Positions 54,316-62,845 of a stretch of 64,000 bases of DNA are shown here, one piece after another. How positions within the stretch are numbered: position 1 is the first letter of the stretch; each line of letters starts with the position of its first letter. The stretch is from contig NZ_SMGO01000002.1 of NCBI RefSeq assembly GCF_004339765.1, forward strand, positions 842,001-906,000, given 5' to 3'. The translations under genes and the position numbers were made by a program. Under the pieces are notes generated by a model. That model was not told where the DNA came from. It did no database searches and was given only the letters and a program-made list of their open reading frames with translations. The stretch is from Albibacterium bauzanense (lineage in GTDB: Bacteria; Bacteroidota; Bacteroidia; Sphingobacteriales; Sphingobacteriaceae).

Positions 54316-57120
54316 ATGCACAAGTTTTTTACTCTTTTTTTAGCAATATGTTTCTCTTCAACTGTTATGGCCCAAACGGGTGTCGTATCAGGTAAAGTGA
54401 AGGATTCTAAGGATATTTCCTTGCCCGGGGCGACAATTAAGTTGCTTCCAACTAATAGGTACACGGTTTCTAATCAAAATGGATCATTCGAGTTTCTGAA
54501 TGTACCAGCTGGTAATTATGAGGTTTCTATTGATTATATCGGATATAATTCTTTGAAAAGAACGGTTGAGGTTTCGGCTGGATCTAACACTTCGATTGAG
54601 TTAGTTCTTGAGGATGGGAGCTTAGAGATGCGAGAGGTTGTTGTAATGGGCGATCTTTTACGCGGACAAGCTCGTGCGCTGAACCAACAGAAAAGCAATC
54701 CTAATATTTCTAATATAATTTCTTCTGATCAGGTAGGAAGATTCCCTGATGCTAATATTGGTGATGCTTTAAAACGTGTTCCTGGTGTAACCATGCAAAA
54801 TGATCAGGGGGAAGCAAGAAATATAATTATTCGTGGTCTGGCTTCAGAACTGAACTCCGTTACTTTGAATGGAGACCGTATACCATCCGCAGAGGGCGAT
54901 AATAGAAAGGTGCAGATGGATTTAATTCCTTCTGATATGATTGCATCAATAGAGGTTAATAAAACATTAACACCTGATATGGATGCAGATGCAATTGGAG
55001 GGTCTGTAAATTTATTAACTAAAGCAGCCCCAAATGGCCAACGTATCTCTGCTACTCTGGCTTCTGGTTATAATCCGATTCGTGAGCAACCTCTTTATTC
55101 TGGAGCGTTTGTTTATGGAAATAGATTTGCAAATAACGCTTTAGGGGTTATTCTGAGTGGTTCATATAATAATAACGATTATGGATCAGATAATATAGAA
55201 GCAGAATGGAAGGAAGATGATGGAAATGTTTTTATTGAATCTTATGATATTCGTAAGTATGATGTTAAACGTGTAAGAAGAAGTATCTCCGGAGCTTTTG
55301 ATTATAAGATTGATGACAATAATAGCTTATATGCTAGTGCGATGTATAACTGGCGTGACGATTGGGAAAATAGGTTTAGGGCCAGGATTGATGATATTGA
55401 GCCCATTTTGGATGCAAGTGATAAGATTATCGGTTATGAAGGAAGGGTAAATAGGGAAACGAAAGGTGGAATAGATAATAGTAGAAATGATATGCGTCGT
55501 TTGGAAGATCAGCGTATGCAGAATTATTCGCTTCGAGGAGAACATTTAATTGCTTCTAACTTAGATTTGGATTGGTCTGTTAGTTATTCAACAGCTAGTG
55601 AAGATCGTCCGAATGAACGTTATATGTCATTTCGTGAAAAAGGAGTAGCATTGGATTTTAATAATAATTCAGAGTTTCCATTGTATACTACCAGGGATTT
55701 GGATGCCGGAGAGATAGAGTTAAATGAAATATCAGAAAATAATGACTTTACAGAAGAAACAGAGTTTGGGGCTAAATTCAACTTTAGAGTTCCTTTATCT
55801 GTAATTGATGGTCAGAAAGGAAGATTGCGTTTTGGTGCTAGATTGCGAATAAAAACAAAAGATCGCAATAACATGTTCAATGAGTATTCGCCAGTTGGAG
55901 ACTTCGGTACATTAGGACAAGTGGATAATGTGTTCTGGGATGGAAAAAACTTTCAGCCGGGATCTCATATGGTACCAGGTTTGTTTGCTAGTCCTAGCTT
56001 TTTAGGAAATCTTGATTTAAAGAATCCGTCTTTGTTTGAAGAAGAAGCAGTTCCAGATGAATATTTAACAGTAAACTATTCTGCAGATGAAAAAATATAT
56101 GCAGGATACTTGCGCTGGGACCAAGACTTTAACGAGCGATTCTCAATGATCGCAGGTGCTCGTGTAGAATTTACCAGTATAAATTATACGGGTAACCTGG
56201 TGCAGGATGAAGAGGAGTTAACAGGTACCCGGAATGTAAAAAATGATTATGTAAATGTATTGCCAAGTATAACCTTTAAATATGTTCCTGAAGAGAATTT
56301 AATATTCCGTTTGGCTGCGACTACCGCACTTGCCCGACCTAATTATTATGCATTGAGCCCTTTTGTTGCTACCCTTCCTGAAGATGAGGAAATCTCTGCT
56401 GGAAATCCGGATTTAAAAGCTACATCTGCTTATAACCTTGATCTTATGGTAGAGAAGTACTTTAAATCTGTTGGTATTCTATCAGGTGGAGTATTCTATA
56501 AACGATTGAATGATTTTATTTACACTTATTTTGACCAGTCGTATACGCAAGCGAAATTTTCTCAAGACTTCCCAGATATCAATAACCCAATACCAGCTGA
56601 TGCAAATTGGAAATTGACTCAGGCAAGAAATGGTGAGAGCGTAGATGTTTATGGATTTGAGGTGGCTGCTCAACGTCAATTGGATTTCCTTCCAGGCAAA
56701 TTTTTAAGTGGCTTTGGAGTCTATGCAAATTATACTTATACAAAATCTTCTGCTAAAGGCATATCAAATGAAGACGGTGATTTTAGAGAGGATATAACTT
56801 TGCCTGGAACTAGTCCGCATATGTTGAATGGCTCATTGTCTTGGGAAAACAAGAAGTTCCTGGCTCGTCTGTCATTGAATTATACAGCAGCGTATTTGGA
56901 TCAGTTAGGAGAATCTGATTTTAGTGATGCTTACTACGATAAACAGTTGTTTTTAGATGCGAATGCTTCTTATAAAGTGACGCCCACATTGAGAATATTT
57001 GCAGAAGCAAATAATTTAACAAATCAGCCATTGAGATATTATCAAGGGGTTTCTACCCGGACTATGCAAGCCGAGTATTATAGACCCAGATATACTGTGG
57101 GGATAAAATTAGATCTGTAA
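54316..57120 (+). CDS. TonB-dependent receptor, presumably for phytate products
   Basis: The 934-residue protein has a signal peptide (about 1-19), a carboxypeptidase-regulatory-like domain (about 22-100) and a plug with GRFPDANIGDALKRVPGVT and RNIIIRGL. The plug motif is of the Xanthomonas-Caulobacter receptor type (TIGR01782-like), not SusC. The barrel has an aromatic-rich C-terminus ending GIKLDL. It lies 28 bp upstream of a secreted phytase gene, so the two probably act together on phytate or inositol phosphates; this is inferred from position. Confidence 0.9.
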   Translation: MHKFFTLFLAICFSSTVMAQTGVVSGKVKDSKDISLPGATIKLLPTNRYTVSNQNGSFEFLNVPAGNYEVSIDYIGYNSLKRTVEVSAGSNTSIELVLEDGSLEMREVVVMGDLLRGQARALNQQKSNPNISNIISSDQVGRFPDANIGDALKRVPGVTMQNDQGEARNIIIRGLASELNSVTLNGDRIPSAEGDNRKVQMDLIPSDMIASIEVNKTLTPDMDADAIGGSVNLLTKAAPNGQRISATLASGYNPIREQPLYSGAFVYGNRFANNALGVILSGSYNNNDYGSDNIEAEWKEDDGNVFIESYDIRKYDVKRVRRSISGAFDYKIDDNNSLYASAMYNWRDDWENRFRARIDDIEPILDASDKIIGYEGRVNRETKGGIDNSRNDMRRLEDQRMQNYSLRGEHLIASNLDLDWSVSYSTASEDRPNERYMSFREKGVALDFNNNSEFPLYTTRDLDAGEIELNEISENNDFTEETEFGAKFNFRVPLSVIDGQKGRLRFGARLRIKTKDRNNMFNEYSPVGDFGTLGQVDNVFWDGKNFQPGSHMVPGLFASPSFLGNLDLKNPSLFEEEAVPDEYLTVNYSADEKIYAGYLRWDQDFNERFSMIAGARVEFTSINYTGNLVQDEEELTGTRNVKNDYVNVLPSITFKYVPEENLIFRLAATTALARPNYYALSPFVATLPEDEEISAGNPDLKATSAYNLDLMVEKYFKSVGILSGGVFYKRLNDFIYTYFDQSYTQAKFSQDFPDINNPIPADANWKLTQARNGESVDVYGFEVAAQRQLDFLPGKFLSGFGVYANYTYTKSSAKGISNEDGDFREDITLPGTSPHMLNGSLSWENKKFLARLSLNYTAAYLDQLGESDFSDAYYDKQLFLDANASYKVTPTLRIFAEANNLTNQPLRYYQGVSTRTMQAEYYRPRYTVGIKLDL

Positions 57121-57148
57121 TAATTAATAACGTAAATAACTATTCATC

Positions 57149-58231
57149 ATGAGATTAATATTGAACCAGCTACTTGCTTCTTTGATCATTATACTATCAA
57201 TTACATCATGTACAAATAAAACAGCACCGGATAATGCAACTGGAGATGTTGTTAAGCCTTTATATGTTACTGAACCGGTAGAGTATGATACGGATGATCC
57301 TGCTATATGGATAAATCCTTCTGATCCTGCACAGTCTTTAATTATTGGGACAGATAAAGACGAAAATGGCGGGTTATATGTTTATGATTTACAAGGAAAG
57401 ATTATAAAAGACAAGATGGTTAAAGGTCTGAAAAGACCAAATAATGTGGATGTTGCATATGGACTAAAGCTAGGTGATAGAACAGTTGATATTGCTGTAG
57501 CTACCGAGCGTTTTACACATAAACTAAGAGTTTTTTCGCTGCCAGACATGCAAGCTATTGATAATGGTGGACTTCCTGTTTTTGAAGGCGAGACCGAAAC
57601 TGAGTACCGGGATTTAATGGGAATAGCTTTATACACAGATCCAAAAGGGAATATATATGCAATTGTTGGTAGAAAAACTGGCCCTACTGACGGAACGTAT
57701 CTATGGCAGTATTTGCTTAGCGATGATGGTATGGGTAAAGTAAAGGCTACATTGGTTAGAAAATTTGGAGAATATAGTGGTAAAAAGGAAATTGAGTCTA
57801 TTGCTGTAGACAATGAACTTGGTTATATTTATTATTCTGATGAACAATTTGGAGTACATAAATATTATGCAGACCCGGATAAAGGAAATGAAGAACTTGC
57901 ATTATTTGCAACTGAGGGTTATGTAGAAGATAATGAGGGTATTAGTATCTATAAAACTTCTGATAGCACAGGCTATATCCTGGTTTCGGATCAAAGTGCT
58001 AATCAATTTAAGGTTTATAAGCGTGAAGGTGAAGGTCGTTCACATAATCATACATTGGTTACTTCTGTTAAAGTCTCTACGAATCAGAGTGATGGTTCTG
58101 ATATAGTTTCTGTTCCACTCAATGATGATTTTAAGCATGGACTTTTTGTTGCAATGAGTGATGATAAGACTTTTCATCTTTATAGATGGGAGGATATAGC
58201 TGGAAAATTACTTAAGGTAAATGGTAAATAA
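57149..58231 (+). CDS. Beta-propeller phytase, lipoprotein
   Basis: The 360-residue protein has a lipoprotein signal (SITSC, Cys21) and a beta-propeller phytase domain. The motifs are EYDTDDPAIWINPSD, RPNNVDVAYG, ATERFTHKLRVF, EIESIAVDNELGYIYYSDEQ and EGISIY. Acidic residues in these segments bind the calcium ions needed for activity. The enzyme releases phosphate from phytate, giving lower inositol phosphates, probably at the cell surface or in the periplasm. A TonB receptor gene lies 28 bp upstream. Function is well supported by motifs. Confidence 0.93.
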   Translation: MRLILNQLLASLIIILSITSCTNKTAPDNATGDVVKPLYVTEPVEYDTDDPAIWINPSDPAQSLIIGTDKDENGGLYVYDLQGKIIKDKMVKGLKRPNNVDVAYGLKLGDRTVDIAVATERFTHKLRVFSLPDMQAIDNGGLPVFEGETETEYRDLMGIALYTDPKGNIYAIVGRKTGPTDGTYLWQYLLSDDGMGKVKATLVRKFGEYSGKKEIESIAVDNELGYIYYSDEQFGVHKYYADPDKGNEELALFATEGYVEDNEGISIYKTSDSTGYILVSDQSANQFKVYKREGEGRSHNHTLVTSVKVSTNQSDGSDIVSVPLNDDFKHGLFVAMSDDKTFHLYRWEDIAGKLLKVNGK

Positions 58232-58302
58232 TATCGATAAAGCATCAAGAAAGGAATATAATTTTCAAGAAATAATTTTTAACTTACGATAAAAAAGAAA
58301 TT

Positions 58303-58632
58303 ATGGGAAAATTTGTAATTACAACAAGAAAAAACGGGGAGTACCAGTTTAACCTGAAAGCCAATAATGGGCAGACAATTTTGAGTAGCGAAGGCTATAC
58401 CGCAAAGACTAGTTGTGAAAATGGGATTGCATCAGTGAAGAAGAATGCGCAGGATGATGCCCGTTTTGAACGTAAGAATTCATCAAATGGAAAATCGTAT
58501 TTTAACTTGAAAGCTACTAATGGACAAATTATTGGAACAAGTGAAATGTATGAAAGTGCCAGTGGAAGAGATAATGGCATTAAATCTGTAAAAGAGAATG
58601 CGCCAAATGCAATTACTGACGACCAAACATAA
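58303..58632 (+). CDS. YegP/DUF1508 family protein, two tandem repeats
   Basis: The 109-residue protein holds two copies of the DUF1508 repeat. The first is GEYQFNLKANNGQTILSSEGY with ENGIASVKKNA; the second is GKSYFNLKATNGQIIGTSEMY with DNGIKSVKENA. Proteins of this kind are small and often found in stressed or starved cells, with no firm function. It lies 71 bp after the phytase gene. Confidence 0.92.
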   Translation: MGKFVITTRKNGEYQFNLKANNGQTILSSEGYTAKTSCENGIASVKKNAQDDARFERKNSSNGKSYFNLKATNGQIIGTSEMYESASGRDNGIKSVKENAPNAITDDQT

Positions 58633-58650
58633 TAAACGATAAGAGTTAAG

Positions 58651-59340
58651 TTATTGATTATAGCTTATTTTAATCTCTTTTTCAACCAGTTTAAAAACAG
58701 TTAAGAATTCGGGGTTGAGATCGTTGATTGCTTTTTCTAAAATGATTAATGCTTGTTCAGTTTCTTTCTTTCGAAACTGTTCTATCCATACCCTCCGGCC
58801 GATACGGTCAAGTGCATGCACTATGCTTATAGGTTTATCATAGGTTTCTAAATAGCGACTTTCAATAAAGTTAATTAGAAACCTATGAAAGCCTTTGGTT
58901 TCAGTTATGCCAAGCCTGTTCATAAAGATATCCAGTATCTTTGGATCACACGAATCCAGGTTTTTATAAAAAAGATCAGTGTCTACATTCTTATTACGAA
59001 TTAGTAGGCAATCTAAAATTAGTTCATAAGCTACATGGGCCAAAAAAAAAGGCCTTTTTGGCAACTGGGTAAATGCTGTTGCTAAATCTTCTCGTAATTG
59101 TGAAGTATGTATCTTGAAAGGGGCAGAGTTATGAAAAATTGCATCTACCTGAACATGGTGCTTCCATCCTTCGAAAAGAAGTTGTAGATCTGAATTATCT
59201 TTAAAAAGTAAATTTTCTTTTTCGGGGCGAAATTTCCAGTCGTAATGATGGTTCCTGAATAGGTCAGGAAGTATGGCCCCTAAAGTGTAATAGGGGTTAT
59301 TGATAGATTGAACGAAGTAATAATGCGATAGGAAGTTCAA
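58651..59340 (-). CDS. Acyl carrier protein phosphodiesterase-like protein
   Basis: The protein begins NFLSHYYFVQS and has LGAILPDL, an HHV segment and a DAIFHNSAPF segment with histidine and aspartate residues, as in AcpH-like proteins that remove phosphopantetheine from ACP. No ATG fits. A TTG at 59340 gives the family start MNFLSHYYF and was chosen; a TTG at 59388 would add sixteen residues of basic sequence. It is convergent with the YegP gene and divergent from ispG. Relation to AcpH is moderate, so the activity is uncertain. Confidence 0.72.
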   Translation of the reverse strand: MNFLSHYYFVQSINNPYYTLGAILPDLFRNHHYDWKFRPEKENLLFKDNSDLQLLFEGWKHHVQVDAIFHNSAPFKIHTSQLREDLATAFTQLPKRPFFLAHVAYELILDCLLIRNKNVDTDLFYKNLDSCDPKILDIFMNRLGITETKGFHRFLINFIESRYLETYDKPISIVHALDRIGRRVWIEQFRKKETEQALIILEKAINDLNPEFLTVFKLVEKEIKISYNQ

Positions 59341-59397
59341 ATTCTTTTTTCTGTAAGTTAAGAAAAAGCATCTGATTCTTTTTATCAATTCTTTTAA

Positions 59398-59429
59398 TTG
59401 GCAGCCTATCGTGTATTTTCATAACTTTG
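59398..59429 (+). promoter_or_regulatory. Bacteroidota-type promoter of ispG
   Basis: TTG at 59398-59400 and TAACTTTG at 59422-59429 are separated by 21 bases, the expected -33/-7 arrangement (TTTG and TAnnTTTG). The ATG of ispG is ten bases further on, so the leader would be very short. Confidence 0.6.
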
Positions 59430-59439
59430 TATAACAAAA

Positions 59440-61458
59440 ATGATTATGAATACAGATGTAGGTAAATTACTTCCTGGAGGTTATTGCAATTCGTTGTCGC
59501 ATTATTCCCGGTATTTAACTCGCGAAGTTACTATTGGTGATGTGCCAATGGGCGCGAATAATCCGATTCGTATTCAAAGTATGACTACAGTAGACACTAT
59601 GGATACGTTGGGCTCTGTTGAGCAAACAATTCGTATGGTGGATGCAGGATGTGATTACGTGCGAATAACGGCTCCGAGTATTAAGGAAGCCAATAATTTA
59701 GCAGAAATTAAGAAGCAGCTACGATTAAGGAGTTATAATGTCCCTTTGATTGCAGATATTCATTTTACGCCAAATGCAGCAGAGGCTGCTGCAAGGATTG
59801 TTGAAAAGGTGCGTATTAATCCAGGTAACTATGCAGATAAGAAGAAGTTTAATGAACTAACTTATACAGAATTAGAATATCAGAATGAGTTAGAGCGAAT
59901 CTATAAGAAGTTTGCACCGCTTGTGAAGATTTGCAAGGAATATGGTACTGCTATGCGAATTGGAACCAACCATGGGTCTTTATCGGATAGAATAATGAGC
60001 CAATATGGTGATACGCCTAAGGGCATGGTTGAATCAGCAATGGAATTTATCCGGATGTGTGAGGATCTGAAATATTATAATTTGGTTATTTCAATGAAAT
60101 CCAGCAATCCTCAGGTAATGATACAAGCCTATCGCTTATTGGTAGAAAAGATGACTGAAGAGGGGATGAATTATCCACTGCATTTGGGAGTTACTGAGGC
60201 AGGTGATGGAGAAGATGGTCGTATAAAGTCTGCGGTTGGAATTGGCACTTTATTAGAAGATGGATTAGGTGATACCGTGCGGGTTTCATTAACTGAAGAA
60301 CCAGAATTTGAGGCTCCGGTTGCGATGGCTCTGGTTAATCGTTATGTGAAACGTGCTGAAAGCAGTATGCCTGCTGAGGCTTATTCAGAAAATGAAGGTG
60401 TTGTGCTTCCTTATGCAACATACTTTAAGCGTGAGACTAAAGAAGTTAATAATTTTATTGGCGGAAGTATGGTTCCAAGAGTGCTGGTAGATATTTCGAG
60501 ACAGAATTTAAGGGATCCTTATACATTGATGAGCGTTGGTTATAGGTATGATATATTGCTTGATAAATATCATATGGGAGATCAGTCTGTAGATTTTGTG
60601 TATCTGGCTGATTCTTTGCCTTCATTTACGATGCCGGCTAATTTAAAACAAGTATATAATTATAATACATGGGTTGGACTGAAGGATAAGACGAATATTC
60701 ATCCTTTGTTTAGTCTTGAAGAATATGTGTCGACATCTAATCATGATCCTGCTATTAATTTTATTGTCATTAATAATGATGATATAGCTGGAGAAGCTTT
60801 TGGTTCATTACAGATCGATAAAACCTTGGTTTTTATCTTAGAGACGAATTCAGAGCATGGAATGGCAGATCAAAGACAGTTTTTCTGTAAGCTTATAGAA
60901 TTAGGAATTGATATACCTGTAGTGATTAAAAGGACTTATAATCCTTCTGAGTTTAAGGGGCCCTTAGGCGATTTAATGAGTGTTGAAGAGCCTGTAGCGA
61001 AGCTTCAATTATATGCCGGAACGGACTTAGGAGGTTTGTTGACTTCAGGCCTGGGAGATGGGATATGGATAGATTCTGAAGCAAGTGATCTTGATAGGAT
61101 TGTTTCTACTTCGTTTGGGATTTTACAAGCAACTCGTTCCCGGATTTCCAAAACGGAATATATTTCTTGTCCAAGTTGTGGCAGAACGTTATTTGACTTA
61201 CAAGAAACAACTCAACTTATAAGAACCAGGACCAATCATCTGAAAGGATTGAAGATTGGTATTATGGGTTGTATTGTAAATGGGCCTGGAGAAATGGCTG
61301 ATGCTGATTATGGATATGTGGGTGCAGGCCCTGGAAAAATCACTCTTTACCGTGGAAAACAGGTTGTAAAGAAAAATGTTGATACAAAAAATGCGTTGGA
61401 TGAATTGATAGAAATCATCCGTGAAGATGGCAAATGGGTTGATATTGAGGACGTTTAA
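59440..61458 (+). CDS. ispG: 4-hydroxy-3-methylbut-2-en-1-yl diphosphate synthase, large insert form
   Basis: This 672-residue IspG is far longer than the ~370-residue E. coli enzyme because of a large domain inserted between the TIM barrel and the iron-sulfur domain, as in plants, Chlamydia and Bacteroidota. The barrel has IRIQSMTTVDT and LIADIHFTP. The C-terminal cluster cysteines lie in CPSCGRTLFD and GCIVNGPGE. It makes HMBPP in the MEP pathway, upstream of IspH (32698). Start codons at 59440 and 59446 are both possible. A promoter with good -33 and -7 boxes precedes it. Confidence 0.95.
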   Translation: MIMNTDVGKLLPGGYCNSLSHYSRYLTREVTIGDVPMGANNPIRIQSMTTVDTMDTLGSVEQTIRMVDAGCDYVRITAPSIKEANNLAEIKKQLRLRSYNVPLIADIHFTPNAAEAAARIVEKVRINPGNYADKKKFNELTYTELEYQNELERIYKKFAPLVKICKEYGTAMRIGTNHGSLSDRIMSQYGDTPKGMVESAMEFIRMCEDLKYYNLVISMKSSNPQVMIQAYRLLVEKMTEEGMNYPLHLGVTEAGDGEDGRIKSAVGIGTLLEDGLGDTVRVSLTEEPEFEAPVAMALVNRYVKRAESSMPAEAYSENEGVVLPYATYFKRETKEVNNFIGGSMVPRVLVDISRQNLRDPYTLMSVGYRYDILLDKYHMGDQSVDFVYLADSLPSFTMPANLKQVYNYNTWVGLKDKTNIHPLFSLEEYVSTSNHDPAINFIVINNDDIAGEAFGSLQIDKTLVFILETNSEHGMADQRQFFCKLIELGIDIPVVIKRTYNPSEFKGPLGDLMSVEEPVAKLQLYAGTDLGGLLTSGLGDGIWIDSEASDLDRIVSTSFGILQATRSRISKTEYISCPSCGRTLFDLQETTQLIRTRTNHLKGLKIGIMGCIVNGPGEMADADYGYVGAGPGKITLYRGKQVVKKNVDTKNALDELIEIIREDGKWVDIEDV

Positions 61459-61534
61459 GCTGTGATACTATTTATAAGCATTCTAAATATTTCTGTTTTA
61501 CAAAGTCTTGACAATGCACAGCTACCTTATTTTG

Positions 61535-61542
61535 TACTTTTG
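61535..61542 (+). promoter_or_regulatory. Candidate -7 box of hemA
   Basis: TACTTTTG matches TAnnTTTG, 27 bases before the TTG start of hemA. A TTG at 61508-61510 is a possible -33 box, with a rather long spacer of 24 bases. Confidence 0.45.
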
Positions 61543-61569
61543 TGATCAGTTAAGCACGATCCTATAATC

Positions 61570-62805
61570 TTGAAAAATCTTAAAGTAATTGCATTTACAC
61601 ATAAAAATGTGGACCTAAAGGACTTGGGTAATTTGGTAATTTGTGATGAGGAGTTGGAGTCTAGGTTATTGCAATTGAAAGCTATATTCAACACTTCAGA
61701 AATATTTTATATCGGAACATGTAATCGTGTAGAGTTTGTTTTCTATGGAGAGCAGGATCTTAATGATGAATTTAAGAACAAATTTATTGATTCATTAGGG
61801 CTTGTTGCATCAGAAAGCCAACGCCTTTCTATTTTGAATCAGGTTAATACCTATGATGGAAGAGAAGCTATAAATCATCTTTTCCGTATATCATGCTCTC
61901 TTGAAAGTTTGGTGGTTGGTGAAAAAGAAATTCTTTCCCAAGTGCGTAAAGCTTATGAACGTTGTCGTTGTGCCGGTTTTACTGGTGATTTTATGCGCAT
62001 GTTGATGAGTAGCTTAGTGAAAACAGCTAAGGAGGTATATACTCAAACTGATATTTCCCGAAAGCCTGTTTCGGTAGTTTCATTGGCTTATCGTAGTTTA
62101 CGTGACTCGGGTCTAGGTACTAGCCCGCGTTTTTTGATTATTGGAGCAGGAGAGACTAATCAAAACATAGCAAAATATATTCAAAAACATAAAGATTCTA
62201 ATTTCGTGGTTTTTAACCGGACATTAGAGAAAGCTGAGAGTTTAGCAAAAGAATTGAACGGTAAAGCCTATCCTTTATCAGAACTCGAGAATTATAAGGG
62301 AGGTTTTGATGTGCTAATTACTTGTACTGGTTCAACTTCTCCATTAATAGATAACGACTTGTATCAGAAGTTGTTAAATGGAGATAAATCTAAGAAAACG
62401 ATTGTTGATTTGGCAATCCCGAATGATACTGCTGAGGAGGTTATAAAAAATAATTCTATTAATTATATTGAAGTGAGTAGCTTGCAGGCAATTGCGAATA
62501 GAAATATTCAAGATCGATATGAGGAGCTTGTTCATGCTGAACGTATAATAGAAGAAAATATTGAGGAATTTATTCCTCTTCTAAAACAACGTAAGGTTGA
62601 AATTGCAATGCGGGAAGTACCTCAAAAAGTAAAGGAAATAAAATCTTTTGCGCTTAATACAGTGTTTGCACAGGAGGTAAGTTCTATGGACGAAGATTCG
62701 CGCGCTGTTTTAGAAAAAGTGATGAACTATATGGAGAAAAAATATATTAGTGTTCCTATGGTTATGGCAAAAGAGATTTTAGTAAAAAACAGCGGGTTAC
62801 AGTGA
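61570..62805 (+). CDS. hemA: Glutamyl-tRNA reductase
   Basis: The 411-residue protein starts at a TTG codon (61570). It has the catalytic Cys51 in IGTCNRVEF, SLESLVVGEKEILSQVRKAYE, the NADPH fold with LIIGAGETNQN, and a C-terminal dimerisation helix. It reduces glutamyl-tRNA to glutamate-1-semialdehyde, the first step of the C5 haem pathway. It lies 40 bp upstream of the fused hemCD gene. No ATG fits the N-terminus better, so the rare start is accepted. Confidence 0.95.
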   Translation: MKNLKVIAFTHKNVDLKDLGNLVICDEELESRLLQLKAIFNTSEIFYIGTCNRVEFVFYGEQDLNDEFKNKFIDSLGLVASESQRLSILNQVNTYDGREAINHLFRISCSLESLVVGEKEILSQVRKAYERCRCAGFTGDFMRMLMSSLVKTAKEVYTQTDISRKPVSVVSLAYRSLRDSGLGTSPRFLIIGAGETNQNIAKYIQKHKDSNFVVFNRTLEKAESLAKELNGKAYPLSELENYKGGFDVLITCTGSTSPLIDNDLYQKLLNGDKSKKTIVDLAIPNDTAEEVIKNNSINYIEVSSLQAIANRNIQDRYEELVHAERIIEENIEEFIPLLKQRKVEIAMREVPQKVKEIKSFALNTVFAQEVSSMDEDSRAVLEKVMNYMEKKYISVPMVMAKEILVKNSGLQ

Positions 62806-62845
62806 TTTATCCATTTTGGATCCATTTATATAAGAAAGAATTATT

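Noticed and set aside
57382-57813. A 143-codon minus-strand frame
   Set aside because: It is antisense to the phytase gene, which has clear motifs throughout this stretch.
58303-58632. The YegP internal repeat as a mobile or CRISPR-like repeat
   Set aside because: The repeat is at protein level only, in a known two-repeat family; DNA copies are diverged.
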